A stretch of DNA of 5,449 nt, taken from JAKORR01 sp964608495 (GTDB lineage: Bacteria; Armatimonadota; Zipacnadia; Zipacnadales; FEN-943). This document shows positions 1-5,258 of this stretch, piece by piece; position 1 is the first letter of the stretch, and each line of letters opens with the position of its first letter. The position numbers were made by a program, and so were the translations under genes. The stretch spans positions 1-5,449 of the forward strand of contig CAZSOQ010000301.1 in NCBI GenBank assembly GCA_964608495.1, written 5' to 3'. Below the pieces are notes generated by a model. It had not been told where the DNA came from, searched no databases, and was given only the letters and a program-made list of their open reading frames with translations.

Positions 1-56
1 TAGACGGGCTGGCCGCAATAGGGGCAATGCGCTTTCTGTCGCCGCCTGTCGCTCAT
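1..56 (-). CDS. N-terminus of a zinc-ribbon protein (partial, runs off left edge)
   Basis: Only the first 18 codons are in the window; they read MSDRRRQKAHCPYCGQPV. The CPYCG knuckle at residues 11-15 is the first half of a typical CxxC zinc ribbon, and the basic stretch before it is common at the N-terminus of small zinc-ribbon proteins. The ATG at 56-54 is supported by a GGGAGG Shine-Dalgarno 8 nt upstream (65-70). The second cysteine pair and any further domain lie outside the window, so the function cannot be named. It could be a small stand-alone CPXCG-type cysteine-rich protein or the N-terminal ribbon of something larger. It is too short for ordinary ORF finders, but the start, ribosome binding site and motif agree. 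Confidence 0.6.
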   Translation of the reverse strand, partial: MSDRRRQKAHCPYCGQPV

Positions 57-64
57 CGGCGTCG

Positions 65-70
65 CCTCCC
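65..70 (-). promoter_or_regulatory. Shine-Dalgarno of the zinc-ribbon gene
   Basis: The minus strand reads GGGAGG, then 8 nt, then ATG. This site fixes the start of the edge-truncated gene, which otherwise has only 18 visible codons. Confidence 0.6.
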
Positions 71-140
71 GCGCTCACGTCAGGCCTGGGTGTGTCTGTT
101 GCCCCACGGCGTAGGACAGAAAGCCTCTCGATCCAGGCTA

Positions 141-200
141 CGACAGCAGAGATGCGACAGCAGTTCATCCCGCGGGCAGAGACTGCTGCATACTGCTGTC
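141..200. repeat. Cluster of direct and inverted CGACAGCAG / ACTGCTGTC repeats
   Basis: The plus strand has CGACAGCAG at 141-149 and again at 155-163 (14-bp period). An exact 9-bp inverted repeat pairs GACAGCAGT (156-164) with ACTGCTGTC (192-200) across a 27-nt loop. A further ACTGCTG copy sits at 182-188. If the minus-strand promoter at 209-217 is real, its RNA begins with GACAGCAGT and then carries two downstream CTGCTGTC copies that could each pair with it. That would allow mutually exclusive hairpins in the leader of the zinc-ribbon gene. A DNA-binding operator array is the other reading. No known riboswitch or T-box motif was recognised. Confidence 0.45.
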
Positions 201-208
201 TACGTTCC

Positions 209-217
209 ATTGTAGCA
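209..217 (-). promoter_or_regulatory. Candidate extended -10 promoter for the zinc-ribbon gene
   Basis: The minus strand reads TGCTACAAT. It matches the extended -10 form TGnTATAAT, with TACAAT differing from consensus at one base. No good -35 box lies 16-18 nt upstream, which is tolerated by extended -10 promoters. The predicted transcription start is near 202, giving a 5' leader of about 145 nt before the ATG at 56. That is long for a simple promoter and contains repeats. In such GC-rich DNA a TACAAT hexamer is less likely by chance, but this remains a pattern match only. Confidence 0.35.
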
Positions 218-288
218 CATGTCCTCGGGAACATACCACCCACTGAACCGCAGGGGGCAGCAACGAGATAGGCCCTCTATCGCCGCCG

Positions 289-322
289 GTGCCTGCTACC
301 GCTCGGGGGTGACGCAGGGCAC
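289..322. other. Imperfect inverted repeat downstream of the leftward URO-D gene
   Basis: GTGCCTGC (289-296) pairs with GCAGGGCAC (314-322), leaving one bulged base. An inner TACC/GGTG pairing extends the helix around a 7-nt loop. It lies about 80 nt past the stop codon at 405-407. In the transcript of that gene it could be a 3'-end or stability structure. No run of U follows it, so it is not called an intrinsic terminator. Confidence 0.25.
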
Positions 323-404
323 ACGCGCCGGGGGCGGCTCAGTTCGACCTCCGCAATCCCGCCAACGGCGACCGCCCCGCACCGTGTCGCATTGCATGCC
401 GGGC

Positions 405-1658
405 TCAGCGCAGGCCTTCGGCCGTAGCGCGCACGATGCTGACCCACCGGGACAGGCGTCCAGGGTCGCCCTCGACGGTCTCGATGTCCTTCAGGTGCAG
501 GTGGACGTGGCAGCCGGCGGCGGCGCGGAGCCCATCGCCGACAATGCGACGCACCCGCTGCTCATCGAAGCCGCAGCACACCATGTCCGTGGGATTGGGC
601 CGCCAGGCGAAGACATAGTCGCCCCCGATCTGCTCGGCGCAGCGCGCGACGTCCGCCACGGGCGTAACGGCGATGCTACGCAGGTTCGGTGCCTGGCGCA
701 GCATGTCTATCTTGCGCGTCAGGTCCTCACAACAGCCGTAGTGGGTAAGCCCGTAGTGCTGCATGATGGGCAGTTGGTACTGGAACAGGAACTCGTCGTG
801 GAAAGCCGGGCTGATAAGCGTGTACTCTTGGGCCGCGAAGAACCCCCACAGCTCGCGGCGCCTGCGCGGGCCGGAGTTGGCCACGGGGTCCTCCAGCTCC
901 TCGCAGTAGGGCATAGCCTGGTTGGAGTGGCAGGTCAGGCTGAAGTCGCCGGCGTCCTCGGCCTCCTGCTGGTTGCGCAGGATGCCGTCGCGCATGAAGG
1001 CCAGCAGGCCGTGCAGTTCCCGGGGGCTCTCGTACATGTCCAGCATTAGCTGGTCCAGGCCCCGCAGCGAGGCGATAGTGGTGGAGATGTCGCCGGCGAA
1101 GCCGCGTAGGACCGGCCCCCGGCCCACGCTGACCTCCAGGATGTCCCCGACGGCGTCCTGCAGCCGTCCCACGTAGTGGGCCGTCGCCTCCTCGTCTATC
1201 TCATGGTGCGGCGCCACCAGCTTGCTCACGTCGTCCCAGGTCTGGATCGGCGCCTTCCCCTTCCACGAGCCGCCCTCGAGGTCGGCGTGGGTCCGCTCCT
1301 CGGGCACACCCCAGAGCGAGCCGTGAAGCCCGCCGCGCGTCTTGTGCACGGCGCCCTGGGTGATCCAGGGCTCGAGGATGTAGTCGTCCCCGATGCCGTC
1401 GTGGAACAAGGCCATGCGCAGAGCGCGCTCGTGGGCGCGGAAGAAGGGGTCCGTGCACTGCAGCGTGGCGTCGCCGAAGACCTCGCGGCACCAGACGTTG
1501 TGGTAGCCGTAGGTCACGAGGACGAGCGGTCGGTCGCCCTTGAGGCCCATGTGGGCGCGCCACAGGGCGCGGCGCTCGTCCTGGATGGGCTGCGCCGCGA
1601 GGTCCGCGTACCGGGTGGCCAGATCACGCAGTATCTCTCGGTCCCTGGTCTCGCTCAC
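405..1658 (-). CDS. Divergent uroporphyrinogen-decarboxylase (URO-D) superfamily protein
   Basis: This 417-aa protein starts at GTG 1658-1656. A GAGG lies 5 nt upstream and an AAGGAG 12 nt upstream. An upstream in-frame ATG at 1742 would add 28 residues rich in Arg and Pro with no better ribosome binding site, so the GTG is preferred. URO-D-fold features are weaker than in its neighbour. They are RPLVLVTYGYHNVW near residues 43-56 (early substrate-pocket strand), SPAFHDEFLFQYQLPIM at 283-299 (the usual SP..F.e...P segment), then HYGCCED at 306-312 where relatives have HSDG or the zinc-binding HxC. Further Cys-Cys occurs at 361-362 (VCCGFD) and a His-rich CHVHLHLKD at 383-391. The protein is longer than true HemE (about 350 aa) and lacks a recognisable haem-pathway signature, so haem synthesis is unlikely. 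It is probably cytoplasmic, as no signal peptide is seen. It is divergently transcribed from a second family member. Its substrate is unknown; a methyltransferase-like or decarboxylase-like role is inference only. Confidence 0.75.
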   Translation of the reverse strand: MSETRDREILRDLATRYADLAAQPIQDERRALWRAHMGLKGDRPLVLVTYGYHNVWCREVFGDATLQCTDPFFRAHERALRMALFHDGIGDDYILEPWITQGAVHKTRGGLHGSLWGVPEERTHADLEGGSWKGKAPIQTWDDVSKLVAPHHEIDEEATAHYVGRLQDAVGDILEVSVGRGPVLRGFAGDISTTIASLRGLDQLMLDMYESPRELHGLLAFMRDGILRNQQEAEDAGDFSLTCHSNQAMPYCEELEDPVANSGPRRRRELWGFFAAQEYTLISPAFHDEFLFQYQLPIMQHYGLTHYGCCEDLTRKIDMLRQAPNLRSIAVTPVADVARCAEQIGGDYVFAWRPNPTDMVCCGFDEQRVRRIVGDGLRAAAGCHVHLHLKDIETVEGDPGRLSRWVSIVRATAEGLR

Positions 1659-1767
1659 GGGAACCTCGGGCTCCTTGTCGCGGTTGAGTCGCCGGTGAAG
1701 CGGGGATTCGCGCTGGGGGCGCACGGTCCTGCCGGCGCCCACGCACCGCTAACGCGGAAGGCGGTTG

Positions 1768-1796
1768 TTGACGGGGCGAGCCCTGCCGGATAGCCT
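1768..1796 (+). promoter_or_regulatory. Candidate sigma70-like promoter for the rightward cluster
   Basis: TTGACG at 1768-1773 (5 of 6 matches to the -35 consensus) is followed after exactly 17 nt by TAGCCT at 1791-1796. That hexamer keeps the three most conserved -10 positions (T, A and the final T). The start would be near 1803, about 40 nt before the ATG at 1844. The spacer contains the GC palindrome GGGCGAGCCC (1774-1783), and GGTTG (1763-1767) with CAACC (1797-1801) flanks the site. The intergenic region is divergent, so shared regulation with the leftward gene is plausible. I found no comparably good promoter facing left. Confidence 0.35.
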
Positions 1797-1843
1797 CAAC
1801 CCAGCGCCCTGCGCGACGCACGCTTCGGGAAGGGAGGACGGGT

Positions 1844-2920
1844 ATGCTCACCCTCGAGCCCCGGCCGGACTTCGATCGCATACGAACGACTCTCCGCGGC
1901 GGACAGGCCGACCGCGTGCCCGTCATGGAGCTTGGCGTGGACCGGCCGGTGAAGGAGGCCTTCCTGGGGCGCCCCCTGGCCAGCGCGGAGGATGAGGCCG
2001 AGTTCTGGCTGCGGGCGGGGTACGACTGCTACTGCCTTTGGCCGGGGGTGAACGTCAACCCGGCCGGCCGCCCGCCGAGGGAGGGCCGGCGCGTGGGCCT
2101 CAGGCACAGTGAGTACTCCGACGAGCCGGTGGAAAGGCAGTGGCGCTGCGAACGGGCGGGCTGTATCACCAGCATGGACGACTTTCGGGAACACGTCTGG
2201 CCCGAGATCGGGCAGTTCCACGACGGCGGCATCGAGGCGCACGCGGCGGCCCTGCCCGAGGGGATGAAGCTCATCCCGGTCACGGTGCTGCACGAGCACG
2301 TGGCGACGCTGCTGGGCACCGAGACGCTCCTGATGAGCATCTACGACGACCCCGAGCTGGTGGCCGCGACCTACCAGAAGGTCGGCGAGAGGACTGTGCC
2401 GATCTACGAGAAGCTGGCGGCGCATCCGGCCGTGGGGGCGCTGTGGATCGGTGACGATCTGGCCTACACCGAGGGGATGTTCTTCAGCCCCGACTTCGTC
2501 AGGCAGCACATCTTCCCCTGGTACGCCCAGATCGCCGAGATCGCGCGAGCGCACGACCTGCCGCTCATCTTCCACTCGGACGGCGACATACGCCCCGTGA
2601 TACCGGACCTGCTACAGATGGGTTTCAGCGCGATACATCCGATCGAGCCGAAGGGCATGGACCTGGCGGAGATCAAGCGCGACTTCGGCGACCGGCTGTG
2701 CCTGATCGGCAACATTGACCTGTGCTATACGCTGCCGCGGGGCACGCCGGCGGAAGTCGAGGCCGAGGTGAAGCTGCGCATCAGCCAGGCAGGTCCGGGG
2801 GGCGGGTACTGCGTGAGCTCGGCCAACTCCGTGACCGAGTACGTGCCCCTGCGCAACTTCGAGGCCATGGTCGAGGCGACCTACAAGCACGGGAGGTACC
2901 CGCTCGCGCTGGAGAGTTAG
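1844..2920 (+). CDS. Uroporphyrinogen-decarboxylase (URO-D) family protein, methyltransferase-like
   Basis: This 358-aa cytoplasmic protein has a clear ribosome binding site, AGGGAGG at 1831-1837, 6 nt before ATG. It matches the URO-D TIM-barrel family along its length. RIRTTLRGGQADRVPV (12-27) is the N-terminal segment. WIGDDLAYTEGMFFSPDFVR (201-220) is the central GDD...SP motif. IFHSDGDIRPVIPDLLQMG (242-260) and HPIEPKGMDLAEIK (265-278) follow. IGNID (288-292) comes next, then GGGYCVSSANSV (319-330) near the C-terminus. In the corrinoid methyltransferases MtaA and MtbA, zinc is bound by H-x-C plus a late Cys. Here the first pair is H244-x-D246, with C323 at the late position. The substrate cannot be read from sequence. 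True HemE would conserve different pocket residues, and this motif set is typical of the uncharacterised paralogues common in glycan-degrading bacteria. It leads the cluster with the GH32-like gene 79 bp downstream. Confidence 0.85.
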   Translation: MLTLEPRPDFDRIRTTLRGGQADRVPVMELGVDRPVKEAFLGRPLASAEDEAEFWLRAGYDCYCLWPGVNVNPAGRPPREGRRVGLRHSEYSDEPVERQWRCERAGCITSMDDFREHVWPEIGQFHDGGIEAHAAALPEGMKLIPVTVLHEHVATLLGTETLLMSIYDDPELVAATYQKVGERTVPIYEKLAAHPAVGALWIGDDLAYTEGMFFSPDFVRQHIFPWYAQIAEIARAHDLPLIFHSDGDIRPVIPDLLQMGFSAIHPIEPKGMDLAEIKRDFGDRLCLIGNIDLCYTLPRGTPAEVEAEVKLRISQAGPGGGYCVSSANSVTEYVPLRNFEAMVEATYKHGRYPLALES

Positions 2921-2927
2921 CGGGGCG

Positions 2928-2963
2928 GCGCCGGCCGTGGGAAGGAAGCGTGGCGGCCGGTGC
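2928..2963 (+). other. GC-rich hairpin between the URO-D and GH32-like genes
   Basis: GCGCCGGCCG (2928-2937) pairs with CGGCCGGTGC (2954-2963). This gives 10 bp with a single G-U wobble, around a 16-nt purine-rich loop that includes GGAAGGAAG. It begins 7 nt after the upstream stop codon. It is followed by GAAAAGGG rather than a U-run, so it does not look like a Rho-independent terminator. An RNA-stability or processing element that sets relative expression of the two genes is the likelier role. Confidence 0.4.
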
Positions 2964-2987
2964 GAAAAGGGCGGCGGGTCCTGGTGC

Positions 2988-3009
2988 GATGAAGAGACGA
3001 TGAAGAGAC
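2988..3009 (+). repeat. Exact 11-bp tandem duplication over the start codon
   Basis: GATGAAGAGAC occurs twice back to back, at 2988-2998 and 2999-3009. Each copy contains an ATG. Because 11 is not a multiple of three, the two ATGs are in different frames. The first (2989) reads Met-Lys-Arg-Arg and stops at TGA 3001-3003. The second (3000) opens the long secreted protein. The stop of the short frame overlaps the second start as ATGA, a form seen in termination-reinitiation. Confidence 0.8.
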
Positions 3010-5177
3010 TCTGCCGGACAGTCAGCCTTCTGGGCCTTGGCGTCGTGGTCGCGCTGTCGGCAAGGGAGGCCACCGCGATGTTGTACCTGCCCGCCGAGCC
3101 CTACGGTATGTGGGACACCTGGCTGTTCCCCGACGGGGACGAGTACCACCTGTTCTTCCTGCAGAGCGAGCCCGGGACGCAATGGAACGCGCTCGGCCGG
3201 GCGGTCTCGCGCGACTTGTTGCACTGGCGCGCGCTGCCGCCCATCCCGACCAGGGGCCCCGAGGACGCCTGGGACTACGCGCCGACGCTGACGGGGATGA
3301 CGGTGAAGGCGGGCGAGAGGTACGCGCTGTTCTACGGCAGCGCGACCCACGGCCAGCAGATCGGCGTGATGTTCTCCGAGGACCTGCGGACATGGCAGAA
3401 GTACGCGCACAACCCGGTCCTCGTGCCGCGCGGGCCCCACTACGCCGAGGGGGGGGACTGGCGCGACCTGTGCACCTTCCACGAGCCGGCGGAGGGCGTG
3501 TGGCACGGCTACGTCTGCGCGCAGGCGCGCGGGACCCGCGGCCAGGCCAGGCCCGCGATCCCGGAGATCAAGGACAAGACGCTCGTGGCCTGGGTGTATC
3601 TCGCCAACCGAGAGCAGCGAGGGGGCAGCGCTCTGACGCTGAACCTCGGTCGCACGCCGGGCGACGTCTTCGACGGCATCGTCTTCGGCGAGAGGCGGCC
3701 GGGCGTGTGGATGTCGGGCAGCGACAGCTTCCGTCGCACGCCTGCCGACCAGGCGGACTACCCCGAGGAGACGGCCGGCCCCGAGACGCTGGTGCAGGTC
3801 GCCATCGCCTACGAGGGCAACACGGTGACGATCTACCGAGACGGCGAGAGTTGCGCTGAGTACACCGTGGACAACCAGGCGACCTTCGGCGATGGGACGG
3901 CGGTGGTGATGGGGCTGCGGCATCTGGGCTGCGGGCGAGGGGGCACCCCGTTTCTTGCCGGGGCGATCGAGGAGGCGCGCGTCTACGACGTGGCGCTCAC
4001 AGGCGAGCAGGTGCGGGCGCTGCGCCTCGGCGAGGTGTCGGACCCGGCGCCGGTGGGCTGGTGGACCTTCGAGGATGGCACGGCGACCGACCTGGCCGGC
4101 AATTTCCCGCCCGGGGAGCTGTACAACGGGGCGCGGATCGAGGGCGGGCGACTACACCTGGACGGCGTGGACGACTACCTGGCGACGCCCAGTGAGCCGC
4201 CGCGGAAGGTGTCGTGCATCGCGCACGTGGTCTCCGACAACCTCGTGGAGTGGCGGCATCTGGCCCCGGCCTTCGCCAGCGACGACTTCGTGAACATGGA
4301 AGTGCCCGACTACTTTGGGCTGAACGGCTACCACTACCTGCTCTTCTCGACCGCGGGATCGCGCAAGGACACGTCGGGGCGGCGCAACGCCTCGGGCACC
4401 TACTACGCGATGGCCGAGAACCGCGACGGGCCCTACGTGCTGCCCGCCAGGCCGCTGCTGCTGGGAAGCGGGCAGGGCCGGTTCACGAACTACGTGGGCC
4501 GCACGATCCCCTTCGGCGACACCAGGATGCTGTATCACCACACCGTCGGCGGACCGGTCACCTTCTGCACGGGCAAGCTCGTGCGCCAGGACCACGACGG
4601 GACGCTGTGGCTGCAATACTGGTCGGGGCTGGACGGCCTCGAGACCCGGGTGCTCTTCGGCGATCCCGGGCAGCTCGGGGTCGAGGAGAGCACAGGGCCC
4701 GGCGCCTGGTCCGCAGAGGGTGGCGTCGTCAAGGGCCAGACGCCCGGCCAGCCCTCCGTGTTGTGGCTGCCGGTGACGGCGGGCGACGCCATGATCACGG
4801 CCGACGTCGAGATGGACTCGGCCGAAGGGGCGGGCATCGTCTTCCGCTGGGCCGGTGAAGCCGGCCTCGGCGTCATCATCAGGCGCACGGGCGACGCCGT
4901 CGAACTCGTCCAGGGACACATCTCGGCGAGGAGCGTGGCCACGACGCTGCTCGATGAGGTCCGGGGGCTGCCCAGGCCCGACGGGCCGCGGCGAATCCGC
5001 GTGATGATGCGGCGACACCTCGCGGACGCCTACGTGGACGACCGCTGGCTCTTCACGATCCCGCTGGTGGACCAGCCGCAGTCGGGGCGAGTCGGGCTAT
5101 GCGTCCAGGGCGGGGCGGCGCGCTTCGGCCACGTGCGTGTGGCCGAGCTCGAGCCCCTGGAGCCCTCCGCGCCGTGA
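3000..5177 (+). CDS. Secreted GH32-like five-bladed beta-propeller protein with an inserted LamG-like jellyroll
   Basis: The protein is 725 aa from ATG 3000. An in-frame ATG at 2937 would put 21 charged residues before the signal peptide, so 3000 is chosen; its ribosome binding site (GAAGAG, 2991-2996) is weak. Residues 1-26 form a Sec signal peptide ending in EATA. A propeller follows, with blade-type S-x-(D/N)-L-x-x-W repeats at 70-76, 126-132 and 412-418. Candidate catalytic positions by analogy with GH32 are D39 in MWDTW (nucleophile region, normally WMNDPNG), R155-D156 in WRDLC (normally RDP) and E434 in NMEVPDYF (normally ECP). All three acidic positions are kept, but the motifs are atypical. 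Residues about 182-400 are a LamG-like insert. Residues about 545-725 are a second beta-sandwich resembling GH32 C-terminal or DUF1080-like ConA folds. The likely role is hydrolysis of, or binding to, an extracellular or periplasmic glycan. The substrate is unknown and fructan activity should not be assumed. It lies between a URO-D gene and another exported-protein gene. Confidence 0.8.
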   Translation: MKRLCRTVSLLGLGVVVALSAREATAMLYLPAEPYGMWDTWLFPDGDEYHLFFLQSEPGTQWNALGRAVSRDLLHWRALPPIPTRGPEDAWDYAPTLTGMTVKAGERYALFYGSATHGQQIGVMFSEDLRTWQKYAHNPVLVPRGPHYAEGGDWRDLCTFHEPAEGVWHGYVCAQARGTRGQARPAIPEIKDKTLVAWVYLANREQRGGSALTLNLGRTPGDVFDGIVFGERRPGVWMSGSDSFRRTPADQADYPEETAGPETLVQVAIAYEGNTVTIYRDGESCAEYTVDNQATFGDGTAVVMGLRHLGCGRGGTPFLAGAIEEARVYDVALTGEQVRALRLGEVSDPAPVGWWTFEDGTATDLAGNFPPGELYNGARIEGGRLHLDGVDDYLATPSEPPRKVSCIAHVVSDNLVEWRHLAPAFASDDFVNMEVPDYFGLNGYHYLLFSTAGSRKDTSGRRNASGTYYAMAENRDGPYVLPARPLLLGSGQGRFTNYVGRTIPFGDTRMLYHHTVGGPVTFCTGKLVRQDHDGTLWLQYWSGLDGLETRVLFGDPGQLGVEESTGPGAWSAEGGVVKGQTPGQPSVLWLPVTAGDAMITADVEMDSAEGAGIVFRWAGEAGLGVIIRRTGDAVELVQGHISARSVATTLLDEVRGLPRPDGPRRIRVMMRRHLADAYVDDRWLFTIPLVDQPQSGRVGLCVQGGAARFGHVRVAELEPLEPSAP
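3543..4199 (+). other. Domain: LamG-like jellyroll inserted in propeller blade 2, landmarks in permuted order
   Basis: This covers residues about 182-400 of the GH32-like protein. The usual C-terminal LamG landmarks come first: KTLVAWVYLAN (193-203), LVQVAIAYEGNTVTIYRDGE (264-283), then GAIEEARVYDVALTGEQVRA (321-340). The usual N-terminal landmarks come last: GWWTFEDGTATD (353-364), then GGRLHLDGVDDYLATP (382-397). A standard LamG runs W-F-E-G, DGVDDY, AWV, AYDG, DEVRIY. Spacing of the propeller repeats (56 residues, then 286) shows that about 220 residues are extra. Removing them restores a normal spacing of about 68. The flanks, WHGYVCAQAR before and CIAHVVSDNLVEW after, read as successive strands of one blade. 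The insert probably binds carbohydrate. Confidence 0.65.
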
Positions 5178-5245
5178 GCACCCGCGCGACGGGCGCTCGC
5201 GGCCCCTTTCCCGGGCGCGAACCTCGGCAGGTATCACAGGGTGAC

Positions 5246-5251
5246 AGGAGG
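5246..5251 (+). promoter_or_regulatory. Shine-Dalgarno of the right-edge gene
   Basis: AGGAGG lies 7 nt before ATG 5259. It is the strongest ribosome binding site in the rightward cluster and fixes the start of a gene cut by the window edge. A small TCAC-AGG-GTGA inverted repeat (5234-5244) sits just upstream. No promoter was recognised in the 81-bp gap, consistent with co-transcription. Confidence 0.7.
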
Positions 5252-5258
5252 ATCAGCG

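Larger units (their letters stand above)
57..404. other. Intergenic region with no supported gene
   Basis: This 348-bp stretch lies between the start of the leftward zinc-ribbon gene and the stop of the leftward URO-D gene. I see no gene in it on either strand. Open frames that cross it lack a good ribosome binding site and read as low-complexity Arg/Gly/Pro-rich sequence. It contains a candidate minus-strand extended -10 element, a cluster of CTGCTGTC-type repeats, a perfect CCCGCGGG palindrome at 169-176, and an imperfect hairpin at 289-322. No U-tract terminator was seen. Confidence 0.6.

Noticed and set aside
27..215. A 62-codon plus-strand frame in the left intergenic region
   Set aside because: It is Arg/Ser-rich with no ribosome binding site and overlaps the minus-strand zinc-ribbon start and its leader repeats, which are better supported.
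267..281. GATAG/CTATC hairpin considered as a terminator
   Set aside because: It has only a 5-bp stem, a mixed loop and no U-tract on either strand; it is easily found by chance.
219..1049. A 276-codon plus-strand open frame antisense to the leftward URO-D gene
   Set aside because: It lies over the coding strand of a recognisable family protein, has no ribosome binding site, and reads as Ala/Gly/Val/His-rich sequence with no motif. It is a GC-rich shadow frame.
1659..1742. An N-terminal extension of the leftward URO-D gene to an ATG at 1742
   Set aside because: The 28 extra residues are Arg/Pro-rich and unlike the family N-terminus; the GTG at 1658 has purine-rich sites upstream and gives a plausible length.
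1796..2575. A 259-codon minus-strand frame over the rightward URO-D gene
   Set aside because: It is antisense to a well-conserved family protein and shows no domain or start signal.
2781..3923. A 380-codon minus-strand open frame, plus one of 288 codons at 4152-5018
   Set aside because: Both are antisense to the URO-D and GH32-like genes, whose family motifs are clear. Their composition (Arg, Pro, Ala, His, Val) is that of a reversed GC-rich gene.
5178..5258. Possible terminator between the GH32-like gene and the right-edge gene
   Set aside because: The gap is GC-rich, but I could not build a convincing continuous stem followed by U residues. A short CCCTTTCCC run alone is not enough.
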